From NCBI RefSeq assembly GCF_044344315.1, contig NZ_JBIJDC010000061.1:1-26827 (forward strand): a stretch of 26,827 nt of DNA, written 5' to 3'. The position numbers and the translations under genes are program-made. Positions 12,475 through 21,322 of the stretch are shown piece by piece. This DNA is from Zoogloea sp044344315. Lineage in GTDB: Bacteria > Pseudomonadota > Gammaproteobacteria > Burkholderiales > Rhodocyclaceae. Numbering within the stretch: the stretch's first letter is position 1; the number at the start of each line of letters is the position of its first letter. The notes beneath the pieces are model-generated. The model was not told the origin of the DNA. It searched no databases and was given only the letters and a program-made list of their open reading frames with translations.

Positions 12475-14472
12475 ATGACCAAGCCCAGTTCTCCCCCGCG
12501 GATTCGCGACAGGCTCCAGGCCCGGGAGGCCGCCTCGCTGATCCGCGATCCGCTCTTCCTGTTGGGGCCGGATCGCCGCATCCTGGACTGGAATCGTGCG
12601 GCCGCCCGGGCCTTCGATATGGACGAAAACTTGCCAGCAAGCCCGGCCGCCCTGGATGCCATTCCCCGCCTGAGGCGTCTGGTCGAGCTGCTCCGGGAGG
12701 TGGATGGTCCCTTCAGTCTGACCCTGGACGCGCCGGACGGCGAGCGCACCTATGCGGCAGACCTGCACCGGGACGAGAAGGATGGATTGATTCTGCTGCT
12801 GCATGACGATACCGATCGGATCCGTCTGCACCAGGCCCTCAAGGAAAGCGAGAACCGGCTGCGGGCCGTTACCGGTGCGGCCATGGAGGCCATTATCACG
12901 ATGGATCACCGGGGCCGCATCCAGCAATGGAACCCCGCCGCCGAGCGGATCTTCGGCTGGGAGGCCAGCGAGGTGCTAGGCCGCAGCCTGCACGCCCTCC
13001 TGGCCGGACCGACGGAGCAGGCGCTGTTCGCCGCCGCCCCCGGCACCTGGCCGCAGACCGGGCAGGGGCGCACTTTCGGTTCGATCATCCGTCTGCCGGC
13101 GGTGCGCAAGGATGGCAGCGTGATTGAAGTCGAGGTGTCGGTCACCGCCTATCGCATGGCTGGTCGCTGGCAGGCGCTGGGCATCGTCCGCGATGTGACC
13201 GCGCGGGCCCGGGCCGAAGCACGCCTGGAGCTGGCCGAGGCGCGCTGGCAGTTCGCCCTTGAAGGGGGTGGCGATGCGGTGTGGGACTGGGATGTGGTTG
13301 GCGGGGAGGTCTTTCAGGGGCCGCGCTTCTACAGCATGCTCGGCTACGACGAGGATGCCTTCCCGCGCACCTTCGACAGTTTCCGTAGCCTTGTTCACCC
13401 GGACGACTGGCCGCGCCTGATGCGCGCCCTCGATCCGGTCTTCTGCGGCGAGGCGCCTTTGTACAGTTGCGAGTTCCGCATGCGCGCGGCCGATGATGGC
13501 TACCGCTGGATTGCCTCCCGCGGAAAAATCATCGAATGGGCGCCCGATGGCCGGCCGCTGCGCATGGTGGGTACCCATCGTAATGTGCACGCCCGGCACG
13601 AGGCCGAGGCGGCGCTGCAGAAGCAACTGGCCGAAACCCAGCGCCTCAACGTTGAGCTCGAAGAGACCCAGGTGCAGCTTGTGCAAAGTGAGAAGATGGC
13701 CTCCATCGGCCAGCTTGCCGCCGGGGTGGCCCACGAGATCAACACCCCGCTGGGTTTCGTCAAATCGAACATGGGCAGCCTGCAGGGCTACGCCGCCACG
13801 CTGATGGAACTGGTGGACGCCTATCGTGCAGCCACCGCGGGTATGCCAGGCGTGCCAGCCCTGGAGGCCTTGCGTGGCCGGCTGGCCGAGGTGGAGTTCG
13901 ACTATCTGCGCGACGATATCCCGGCGCTGCTCGCCGAGACCCAGGACGGCATCCTGAGGGTTCAGCGCATCGTGGCCGACCTGAAGGATTTTTCCCACCT
14001 GGGCGGCGAGCAGTGGGCCTACGCCGACCTGCATCGGGGCCTCGATTCCACCATCAACATCCTGCGCAACGAGATCAAGCACCGGGCCGAAGTGGTGCGG
14101 GAGTATGGTGAATTGCCCGAGGTGTGGTGTCAGCCTTCGCAGCTCAACCAGGTCTTCCTGAACCTGCTGGCCAATGCCGCCCACGCGATTGCCGGCGGCG
14201 GCCGCATCACGGTGCGCACACGTCTCGACGGCGATTGGGCGGTGATCGAGGTCAGCGATACGGGCTGCGGCATTCCGCCGGAGAACTGCAAGCGTGTCTT
14301 CGATGCCTTCTTCACTACCAAGCCGGTGGGCAAGGGGACGGGGCTCGGCCTGTCGATCAGCTACGGCATCATGCGCAAGCATGGCGGGCGTATCGAGCTG
14401 AACAGCCGGGTGGGTGAAGGCAGCACTTTCCGTCTCGTCCTGCCGGTGCATGCCGCCGTGTCGACACAGTGA
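12475..14472 (+). CDS. Cytoplasmic PAS-PAS-PAS sensor histidine kinase
   Basis: This 665-residue kinase has no membrane segment. A weak PAS domain lies at about 20-115 (FLLGPDRRILDWNRAA), a clear PAS at about 130-245 (IITMDHRGRIQQWNPAAERIFGW) and a PAS with PAC at about 250-380 (FALEGGGDAVWDWDV ... WIASRGKIIEW). A coiled coil leads to the phospho-acceptor H420 in GVAHEINTPLGFV. The ATPase domain (about 500-655) has NQVFLNLLANAAHAI, DTGCGIP and GTGLGLSIS. The kinase core is closely related to the hemerythrin kinase downstream. No response regulator is adjacent, so the partner is unknown. No good ribosome site precedes ATG 12475. The ligand or cofactor of the PAS domains cannot be told. Confidence 0.92.
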   Translation: MTKPSSPPRIRDRLQAREAASLIRDPLFLLGPDRRILDWNRAAARAFDMDENLPASPAALDAIPRLRRLVELLREVDGPFSLTLDAPDGERTYAADLHRDEKDGLILLLHDDTDRIRLHQALKESENRLRAVTGAAMEAIITMDHRGRIQQWNPAAERIFGWEASEVLGRSLHALLAGPTEQALFAAAPGTWPQTGQGRTFGSIIRLPAVRKDGSVIEVEVSVTAYRMAGRWQALGIVRDVTARARAEARLELAEARWQFALEGGGDAVWDWDVVGGEVFQGPRFYSMLGYDEDAFPRTFDSFRSLVHPDDWPRLMRALDPVFCGEAPLYSCEFRMRAADDGYRWIASRGKIIEWAPDGRPLRMVGTHRNVHARHEAEAALQKQLAETQRLNVELEETQVQLVQSEKMASIGQLAAGVAHEINTPLGFVKSNMGSLQGYAATLMELVDAYRAATAGMPGVPALEALRGRLAEVEFDYLRDDIPALLAETQDGILRVQRIVADLKDFSHLGGEQWAYADLHRGLDSTINILRNEIKHRAEVVREYGELPEVWCQPSQLNQVFLNLLANAAHAIAGGGRITVRTRLDGDWAVIEVSDTGCGIPPENCKRVFDAFFTTKPVGKGTGLGLSISYGIMRKHGGRIELNSRVGEGSTFRLVLPVHAAVSTQ

Positions 14473-14492
14473 GCCCGTGGGATGGCCGATAT
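14465..14492 (+). promoter_or_regulatory. Weak candidate sigma-28 promoter of the hybrid kinase
   Basis: GCCGATAT at 14485-14492 matches the FliA -10 box GCCGATAA at 7 of 8 positions. The only -35 candidate is CACAGTGA at 14465-14472, with four matches and a 12-base spacer. Because the -35 box is poor, read-through from the upstream kinase gene is an equal possibility. Confidence 0.3.
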
Positions 14493-14565
14493 CATGTATG
14501 AACTCTATCCGCGCATGCCCTGGTGCAGCCTGCTGTCGCGCGCCCGTGTAACGAAAGGCTTCTGA

Positions 14566-17500
14566 ATGCCCCTTCCGCCGAAATCTCCACCTGACGATCG
14601 GACGTTTCGCCCTACGCCGCCGGGGCCCTCTGCCACGCGTCCTGCCGGGGAGGGCGAGGGGCTCGTTCGCAGCCTTGAGCAGGAGCGCAATTTCCTCAAA
14701 ACCCTGGTCCGGGCCCTGCCCGACCTGGTGTGGCTGAAGGACCCGGACGGCGTCTACCTGGCCTGCAATCCACGCTTCGAGCGCTTTTTCGGTGCCCGCG
14801 AGGCGGACATCGTGGGGCGCAGTGACTATGACTTCGTCCCCTGGGATCTGGCGGACTTCTTCCGTCGCAATGACCTGGCTGCCATTCATGCGGGGCGTCC
14901 GGTGCGCAACCAGGAGGAGCTGGTGTTTGCCGATGACGGTCACCGGGAGTGGGTGGAAACCCTCAAGACCCCGATGTATGACGCAGATGGGCAACTGGTG
15001 GGGGTTCTTGGGGTGGCCCGGGATATCACCGATATCCGGCGGGCCCAGGAAGCGCTGCGTGAGCGGGAGGAGATCTTTGCCAGCATCGTTGGGCAGGCGG
15101 CGGATTCCATTGCCCTGGTGGATGCCCAGAGCGGTCGTTTTGTCGAGTTCAACGAAGCGGCCCACCGTAACCTCGGCTACAGCCGTGAGGCGTTTGCCAA
15201 CCTGTCGATCGCGGCAATCGACTGTGAGCAGAGCCCCGAGCTGATGGCCCAATGCATCGCGCAGATGTTGAGTCCCTCTGGCCTGTCCATCGAGACGCGC
15301 CATCGCCACGCCAGCGGTGCGGTGCGGGACGTGCGGGTGCGTGCCCGCGGCATCACCCTGCGGGACGGGCGTCAGTATCTTGCGGCGATCTGGAGCGACA
15401 TCACTGACAGCAAGTGCACCGAGCTCAGCCTGCGCCGTGCCAACCGCGCCTTGCGCACGGTCAGTGAATGCAACCAGGCCTTGGCGCGGGCCAGCGACGA
15501 GCGGGCCCTGTTGCAGGACATCTGCCGCCTGATGGTGGAATTCGGCGGGTATCGCATGGCGTGGATTGGCTTTGCCGAGGATGACGCGGCGCGTAGCGTG
15601 CGACCGGTGGCCGAGGCGGGCGCCGCGGCGGCGGACTATTTCCGCGCCCTGGGTGTTTCCTGGGGTGATACGCCGGCAGGGCAGGGGCCCACCGGAACGG
15701 CGATCCGCGAAGGGCGCCCGGTGCTGTGCCGCAACCTGCAGACCGACCCCCGCTTTGCCCCGTGGCGTGAGCGCGCCATCCAGTGTGGTTATCGTTCGTC
15801 CTGCGCCCTGCCCCTGCTGGATGCCGGCAGCTGTTTTGGTGCCCTGTCGGTCTATGCCGAGGAGGCCGACGCCTTCGACGAAGAGGAGATCCGCCTGCTG
15901 ACGGATCTGAGCGGCGATCTGTCCTTCGGCATTCGCGCCCTGCGTGACCGCATCGCCCGGGACGAAGCCTTGCGCCTGCAGGGCGATGCCGAGCTGAAGC
16001 TGCGCCACCTGATCGAGGCCAGCCCGACGGTTCTTTACGCCCTCCGCATCGTTGATGAGCAGGCCGTACCCGTGATGGTCGGTGACAACATCCAGCGCAT
16101 CTTCGGCTATAGCCCCGCGGAAGTCATGGTGCCGGGGTGGTGGGAGGCGCATATCCACCCGGACGACCGTGCCCGGGTTGGCGATATGTCGCGGCATCTA
16201 CCCCGGCTCCGACAGGTGTCCCATGAGTACCGCTTTGCCCGCAAGGACGGCGACTACGTGTGGGTGCGCGACGATTTGCGGCTAGAGCAGGAAGGGCCGG
16301 CGGGTGGGGAGGGAAATGGCGGCCTGGAGATTGTGGGCGCGTGGACCGACGTCACGGCACGCCGGCGTGTCGAGATGGCGCTCACCACCCAGCGCCAGGT
16401 GCTTGAAATGGTGGCCTCAGGCGCAAGCCTGCCGCATACCCTGGAGACGCTGGTACGCGGTGTCGAGGCCCAGTTGAACGGGGTGCGGGCATCGATCCTG
16501 CTGCTCGACCCGGACGGAGGGCTCCTGCGCCATGGGTCGGCGCCCAGTCTTCCCGAGGCCTACAACCAGTGGGTCGACGGGATCTGCATCGGCGAGGGGG
16601 TGGGCTCTTGCGGAACGGCGGCCTGGCGGCGTGCGCCAGTGATCGTCGAGGACATCTCCTGCGACCCCCTGTGGGCGAAGTATGCCGATGTGGCTGCGAG
16701 CTTTGGGCTCAAGGCCTGCTGGTCCACCCCCATCTTCAGCCGTGACGGCAGCGTGCTGGGCACCTTTGCCCTGTATCCCTCGGTCGTCTCGCGGCCGGCG
16801 GAGGACCACCTGGAGCAGATCGCCCTGGCTACCGATGTGGCCGCCATCGCTATCACCCGACACCGGGAAGAGTCGGCCCTGCGCCACAGCGAGGCCCGTT
16901 TTCGCCAGCTTTTCGAGGTGGCGCCCATGCCCCTGGCCCTGGTGGGGGCAAACGGCGTGGTGCTCGACATCAACCGCAGCTTCACCGAGACCCTCGGCTA
17001 TACCCTCGGCGATGTGCCCGACATGGAAACCTGGTGGCGTCTGGCCTACCCCGACCCGGATTACCGCAGCTGGGCCCAGGCGACCTGGGGGGCCGCCCTC
17101 CACGAAGCCAGCACCAGGCAGCGCTCGGTGGAGCCCTTCGAGTACCGCATCACCTGCCGCACGGACGAGGTGCGTACCCTGATGGTGTCGGGTGCGCTGG
17201 TGGGGGACAGCCTGCTGGCGACCTTCTTTGACGTTACCGAGACCCGCAAGCTCGACGCCCAGCTTGAGCTCTACCACCAGCATCTTGAAGACCTGGTGGC
17301 CGAGCGCACCGCCCAGCTGGCCGAGGCGAGACAGAAGGCCGAGTCGGCCAGCCAGGCCAAGACGGCCTTCCTGGCCAACATGAGCCACGAGATCCGGACT
17401 CCGATGAACGCCATCCTCGGGCTGGCCCGCCTGCTTGAGCGCAGCCCACTTCAGCCCGACCAGCAGGATCGCCTCAACAAGATCCGCAATGCGGGCAGCC

Positions 17501-18891
17501 ATCTGCTGTCGATCATCAACGATATTCTGGACATTTCCAAGATCGAGGCCGGCAAGCTGACCCTGGAGTCAATAGACTTCTCCCCGGGTGTGCTCTTCAA
17601 CCAGGCCCATTCCCTGATCCATGAGCGTCTGGCCGCCAAGCACCTGGAGTTTCGCTCCGATACCGACGGCCTGCCGCCGGTACTGCGGGGTGATGTGACC
17701 CGCCTGCGTCAGGCCCTGCTGAACTACCTGAGCAACGCGGCAAAGTTCACCGAACAGGGTTGCGTGAGCCTGCAGGCCCGGGTGCTGGAAGATGGCACCG
17801 ACGATCTGCTGGTCCGCTTCGAAGTGATCGACACCGGCATCGGCATCGCCGCCGACCAGCTACCTCGCCTGTTCCAGTCCTTCGAGCAGGCGGATGCCTC
17901 TACTACCCGCCGCTATGGTGGCACCGGGCTGGGGCTGGCATTGACCCGCCACCTGGCCGGCCTGATGGGTGGCCAGGCGGGGGTGGATAGCACACCCGGC
18001 CGGGGCAGCACCTTCTGGTTCACGGCCCGCCTCACAAAGCGGCCGGGCGTGATCCTGCCCCTCAGCGGATCGGGGCTGCCCGTCGAGAACCTGGCGGATG
18101 CGGCGCTCAGCCTTCAGGGTGGCCGTGTTTTGCTGGTGGAGGACAACCTGCTCAACCAGGAAGTGGCGGTCGAAATGCTCAATGACCTGGGGCTGTCCAT
18201 CGACCGGGCCGCCAATGGCGCGGAGGCGGTTGAGTTGGCGGGCCTCCATGCCTATTCCTACATTCTCATGGATATGCAGATGCCGGTAATGGATGGGCTG
18301 GAGGCGACACGTCGCATACGCTGCCTGGCCGGATGCGCTCAGACGCCCATTGTGGCCATGACCGCGAACGCCTTCGACGAAAACCAGGATGCCTGCATGG
18401 CCGCGGGAATGAATGATTTCCTGGCCAAGCCGGTGGAACCTGAGGCGCTGTGCAGCATGCTCATGAAATGGCGGCCTGGCGCCGTCCCGGTGCGCGCCGG
18501 AAGCGTACCCCTCACCTTGCCGCCAAACACGGCCAATGATCTCGACGTGGAGCGCGGCCTGCGCGTCGTGCGTGGCAAGTGGCCCACCTACCTGCGCCTG
18601 CTGGGGGTCTTTGCCGATGCCCATGGAGATTCCGCCGAGCGCCTGATGGCCAGCCTGGCTGCGGGTGATGTGCCGGAGATTGCCCGCCTGGCCCACGCCC
18701 TCAAGGGCTCGGCCGGCAACGTGGGGGCGGTGCGTGTAAGCAGCCTGGCCGATGCGGTATGCCAGGCTGCCCGGGCTGAACGGGCGCCGGAAGAGCTGGC
18801 CGATCTCCTGGCCAGCCTGGGGCAGGCCCTGAAGGACCTGTTCAAGGCCATTGGTCAGCAGCTTGCCCGTGGTGCGGGAGAGGCACCATGA
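14566..18891 (+). CDS. Giant hybrid sensor histidine kinase (PAS2-GAF-PAS-GAF-PAS-HisKA-HATPase-REC-HPt)
   Basis: The 1441-residue protein is a soluble phosphorelay kinase. After a Pro-rich N terminus it shows PAS at about 45-160 (DLVWLKDPDGVYLACNPRFERFF), PAS at about 170-285, GAF at about 310-465, PAS at about 480-605, GAF at about 620-765 (ACWSTPIFSRDGSVLG) and PAS at about 775-900. A coiled coil (LVAERTAQLAEA) leads to HisKA with H941 in MSHEIRTPMNAI. The ATPase has DTGIGI and GGTGLGLAL. The receiver has phospho-acceptor D1236 (ILMDMQMPVMDG) and the HPt has H1377 (HALKGSAGN). Relay H941 to D1236 to H1377 and on to an unlinked regulator is expected. ATG 14566 has GAAAGG seven bases upstream. 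The stop overlaps the next gene (ATGA). Confidence 0.95.
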   Translation: MPLPPKSPPDDRTFRPTPPGPSATRPAGEGEGLVRSLEQERNFLKTLVRALPDLVWLKDPDGVYLACNPRFERFFGAREADIVGRSDYDFVPWDLADFFRRNDLAAIHAGRPVRNQEELVFADDGHREWVETLKTPMYDADGQLVGVLGVARDITDIRRAQEALREREEIFASIVGQAADSIALVDAQSGRFVEFNEAAHRNLGYSREAFANLSIAAIDCEQSPELMAQCIAQMLSPSGLSIETRHRHASGAVRDVRVRARGITLRDGRQYLAAIWSDITDSKCTELSLRRANRALRTVSECNQALARASDERALLQDICRLMVEFGGYRMAWIGFAEDDAARSVRPVAEAGAAAADYFRALGVSWGDTPAGQGPTGTAIREGRPVLCRNLQTDPRFAPWRERAIQCGYRSSCALPLLDAGSCFGALSVYAEEADAFDEEEIRLLTDLSGDLSFGIRALRDRIARDEALRLQGDAELKLRHLIEASPTVLYALRIVDEQAVPVMVGDNIQRIFGYSPAEVMVPGWWEAHIHPDDRARVGDMSRHLPRLRQVSHEYRFARKDGDYVWVRDDLRLEQEGPAGGEGNGGLEIVGAWTDVTARRRVEMALTTQRQVLEMVASGASLPHTLETLVRGVEAQLNGVRASILLLDPDGGLLRHGSAPSLPEAYNQWVDGICIGEGVGSCGTAAWRRAPVIVEDISCDPLWAKYADVAASFGLKACWSTPIFSRDGSVLGTFALYPSVVSRPAEDHLEQIALATDVAAIAITRHREESALRHSEARFRQLFEVAPMPLALVGANGVVLDINRSFTETLGYTLGDVPDMETWWRLAYPDPDYRSWAQATWGAALHEASTRQRSVEPFEYRITCRTDEVRTLMVSGALVGDSLLATFFDVTETRKLDAQLELYHQHLEDLVAERTAQLAEARQKAESASQAKTAFLANMSHEIRTPMNAILGLARLLERSPLQPDQQDRLNKIRNAGSHLLSIINDILDISKIEAGKLTLESIDFSPGVLFNQAHSLIHERLAAKHLEFRSDTDGLPPVLRGDVTRLRQALLNYLSNAAKFTEQGCVSLQARVLEDGTDDLLVRFEVIDTGIGIAADQLPRLFQSFEQADASTTRRYGGTGLGLALTRHLAGLMGGQAGVDSTPGRGSTFWFTARLTKRPGVILPLSGSGLPVENLADAALSLQGGRVLLVEDNLLNQEVAVEMLNDLGLSIDRAANGAEAVELAGLHAYSYILMDMQMPVMDGLEATRRIRCLAGCAQTPIVAMTANAFDENQDACMAAGMNDFLAKPVEPEALCSMLMKWRPGAVPVRAGSVPLTLPPNTANDLDVERGLRVVRGKWPTYLRLLGVFADAHGDSAERLMASLAAGDVPEIARLAHALKGSAGNVGAVRVSSLADAVCQAARAERAPEELADLLASLGQALKDLFKAIGQQLARGAGEAP

Positions 18892-20330
18892 ACGGCCCGA
18901 CACGGATTGCTCCGTTTCGCTGGGCCGACTATTTCGAAACCGGCTTTGGCGAAGTCGATGCCCAGCATCACAAGCTGGTGGACCTGGTCAATGCCCTGGC
19001 CCAGCGGGCGGCCACGGGCAACGAGATCCAGCCGGCGGAGCTGGCCCACGTACTGGATGGCCTGGGCAGCTATGCCGCCCATCACTTCACCACGGAAGAG
19101 GCCCTGATGGAGCGCGTGGGCCTGGACCCCCGGCATCTCCACGCCCACCGTCAGAGCCATGCCGAGTTCGTGGCCCAGGTTGGAGAGATGCGCAAGACCG
19201 CCGATCCCACCAGGGCGGTGCCCGTGCTGTACCGTTTTGTCACCAGCTGGCTGACCTTTCACATCCTCGATACCGACCAGAGCATGGCCCGCCAGCTGCG
19301 GGCGGTGGAGGCAGGGAGCACGCCCGAGGCGGCCTTCGAGGCGGCGGCCAGCCACAGCAGCGACCCCGGCAATACGGCGCTGATCGCCGCGGTACGCAAC
19401 CTGCTCGGCCTGGTGGCCGAGCGCAACAACGAACTCGCACGGATCAATGCCAGCCTGGAGCAGCGCGTGGCGGAACGGACGGCCGAACTCACCGCGGCCA
19501 ACCACACCCTGCGCCAGACCCTGGATTCCTTGCAGGAGACGCGAGGGCGGCTGCTGGAGGCGGACAAGCTGGCTGCCGTGGGCCAGCTGGCGGCGGGTGT
19601 CGCCCACGAGATCAACACCCCGCTGGGCTATGTGGCGTCCAACCTGGGTTCTTTGCGTGAGTACGCCGAGCGCTTGCTGGCCTTGGTGGATACCGCCGAC
19701 CGCCTGGCCGCGGGGGGGCACAATGCAGATGCCTGGGTGGCGGCCCGCGACGGGACCGATCTGGATTTCATCCGCGAAGACTTGCCGACCCTGGTGGCCG
19801 AGTCCAACCGGGGGCTGAGCCGGGTTTCCGATATTGTCCGTGCCTTGCAGGACTTTGCCAGCGCAGGACCTGCCGACACCTGCGCGGTGTCACTGGCACA
19901 GCTGCTCGACGAGGCTATCCGGGCCACTGCCGCCAAACGCCAGCCCGATCAGGTGGTCGTGCGCAGCTATGGGGCCGTGCCGGCCATGGCGGTGAATCCA
20001 ACCCTGCTCGGCGAGGCATTCAAGGCCCTGCTCGACAATGCCGGTCAGGCCCTCGGGGGCGGGCCGGGCACGATTGCCGTGCGTGCTCATCCCCAGGGCG
20101 GGAGCCTGGTGGTGGAGGTGGAGGACGATGGTTGCGGCATGGATGAGGCAACCCGCGCACGCATCTTCGAGCCATTCTTCACCACCCGCCCGGTAGGGCA
20201 GGGGCGTGGCCTGGGGCTGTCGTCGGCCTACCGCATCGTGCAGCGGCATGGCGGGCGCCTCGATGTGAGCAGTGCTCCGGGCGAGGGCAGTTGCTTTCGG
20301 GTGTTTTTGCCCCTGACAGAAGCGCGCTGA
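18888..20330 (+). CDS. Hemerythrin-domain sensor histidine kinase
   Basis: The 480-residue protein fuses a bacteriohemerythrin to a kinase. All seven expected di-iron ligands are visible: H27 (EVDAQHHKL), H66 and E70 (HHFTTEEALM), H87 and H91, H125 and D130 (WLTFHILDTD). The domain should bind O2, or sense redox state or NO, through the di-iron centre. A coiled coil at about 175-230 leads to H240 in GVAHEINTPLGYV. The ATPase domain has DDGCGMD and GRGLGLSSAY. There is no membrane segment, receiver or HPt. Its start overlaps the stop of the hybrid kinase by four bases, so the two are co-translated and may act on one pathway. The kinase core is paralogous to that of the triple-PAS kinase. No dedicated response regulator is present. 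Confidence 0.94.
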   Translation: MNGPTRIAPFRWADYFETGFGEVDAQHHKLVDLVNALAQRAATGNEIQPAELAHVLDGLGSYAAHHFTTEEALMERVGLDPRHLHAHRQSHAEFVAQVGEMRKTADPTRAVPVLYRFVTSWLTFHILDTDQSMARQLRAVEAGSTPEAAFEAAASHSSDPGNTALIAAVRNLLGLVAERNNELARINASLEQRVAERTAELTAANHTLRQTLDSLQETRGRLLEADKLAAVGQLAAGVAHEINTPLGYVASNLGSLREYAERLLALVDTADRLAAGGHNADAWVAARDGTDLDFIREDLPTLVAESNRGLSRVSDIVRALQDFASAGPADTCAVSLAQLLDEAIRATAAKRQPDQVVVRSYGAVPAMAVNPTLLGEAFKALLDNAGQALGGGPGTIAVRAHPQGGSLVVEVEDDGCGMDEATRARIFEPFFTTRPVGQGRGLGLSSAYRIVQRHGGRLDVSSAPGEGSCFRVFLPLTEAR

Positions 20331-20337
20331 AAACACA

Positions 20338-20359
20338 GAACCCGGCCGTAGCCGGGTTC
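20338..20359. terminator. Bidirectional intrinsic terminator between the kinase block and htpX
   Basis: GAACCCGGC (20338-20346) and GCCGGGTTC (20351-20359) form a perfect 9-base stem with a CGTA loop. T-rich sequence follows on both strands (TTCATTC on plus, TGTGTTTT on minus). It lies in the 53-base gap between convergent genes, where a shared terminator is expected. Confidence 0.8.
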
Positions 20360-20383
20360 TTCATTCAAAGGGGCTGGCGCCGG

Positions 20384-21235
20384 TTAGCGTCGCACTACCA
20401 GGGCACGCAGTCGGGCCACGCGCTCTTCGGTCGCCGGGTGGGTGCTGAACAGGCCACGCAGACCGCCACCCGACAGCGGATTCATGATCATCATCTGACC
20501 AGTCTCCGGGTGGGCCTCGGCCGTGGGCATGGGGATGCCGCGGGCAAAGGCGTCAATCTTCATCAGCGCATCAGCCAGGGCGTTCGGGTCGCCCGCGATC
20601 TCGGCACCGCCGCGGTCCGCCTCGAACTCCCGCGCACGGGAGATAGCCATCTGGATCAGGCTGGCGGCGAGGGGCGCCAACAGGGCCACCGCGATGGAGG
20701 CGATGGGGTTGCCCGGGCGGCCGTTCTCGTCTCGTCCGCCGAAAAACATGGCGAAGTTGGCGAGGGCCGAGATGGCACCGGCCATGGTGGCAGAGATGGT
20801 CGAGATCAGGATGTCCCGATGCTTCACATGGGCCAGCTCGTGGGCCATCACGCCGCGCAGCTCGCGCGCACTGAGCATCTGCAGGATGCCGGTGGTGGCC
20901 GCCACGGCGGCGTTGTCGGGGTTGCGCCCGGTGGCGAAGGCGTTGGGCTGGTCCTCATGGATGATGTAGACCTTGGGCATCGGCAGCTGGGCACGCGCGG
21001 CCAGCTCACGCACCATGTTGTACAGGTAGGGAGAGCTGGTTTCATCCACCTCCTGCGCGTTATACATGCGCAGGACCATCTTGTCGGAGAACCAGTAGGA
21101 GAAGACATTCATCGCGCCGCCAAAGACCAGGGCGAGGAGCATTCCCGACTGACCACCGATCATGGCGCCGATCGCCCCGAAGAGAGCGATGATCCCCGCC
21201 ATGAGGATGGAAGTCTTGAGCCAGTTGCCGAGCAT
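20384..21235 (-). CDS. htpX: Membrane zinc metalloprotease HtpX
   Basis: HtpX is an inner-membrane heat-shock endopeptidase that degrades misfolded membrane proteins. This 283-residue copy has two N-terminal membrane segments (about 8-27 and 31-48), and the zinc site H132-E133-x-x-H136 in MAHELAHVKHRD. A further hydrophobic region follows, then the motif REFEADRGGAEIAG with the third zinc ligand. The C terminus has FSTHPATEERVARLR, typical of the family. GAAAGGACG upstream of ATG 21235 serves as ribosome site. A sigma-32-like promoter lies just upstream. It is on the same strand as fmt-def, 87 bases downstream of fmt. Confidence 0.97.
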   Translation of the reverse strand: MLGNWLKTSILMAGIIALFGAIGAMIGGQSGMLLALVFGGAMNVFSYWFSDKMVLRMYNAQEVDETSSPYLYNMVRELAARAQLPMPKVYIIHEDQPNAFATGRNPDNAAVAATTGILQMLSARELRGVMAHELAHVKHRDILISTISATMAGAISALANFAMFFGGRDENGRPGNPIASIAVALLAPLAASLIQMAISRAREFEADRGGAEIAGDPNALADALMKIDAFARGIPMPTAEAHPETGQMMIMNPLSGGGLRGLFSTHPATEERVARLRALVVRR

Positions 21236-21279
21236 TGCGTTTATCCGTCCTTTCGAAGTTAAGCGGAAAGCGTAGGCTT

Positions 21280-21307
21280 AGATGGGGCGAATCGCAAAAG
21301 ATTCAAT
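21280..21307 (-). promoter_or_regulatory. Candidate sigma-32 (RpoH) heat-shock promoter of htpX
   Basis: Read on the minus strand, ATTGAAT (-35, 5 of 7 to CTTGAAA), a 13-base spacer and CCCCATCT (-10, full match to CCCCATNT) resemble the heat-shock consensus. Transcription would start near 21273, leaving about 38 bases before the ATG. E. coli htpX is a known heat-shock gene, which supports the call. Confidence 0.6.
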
Positions 21308-21322
21308 GGGCTGTACGCCGCC

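Noticed and set aside
12976..16197. Open frame of over 1000 codons on the minus strand opposite the two PAS kinases
   Set aside because: It is a GC-rich antisense shadow: the plus-strand frames encode clear PAS, GAF and kinase domains across the whole stretch, and the minus-strand translation is low-complexity with no recognisable domain.
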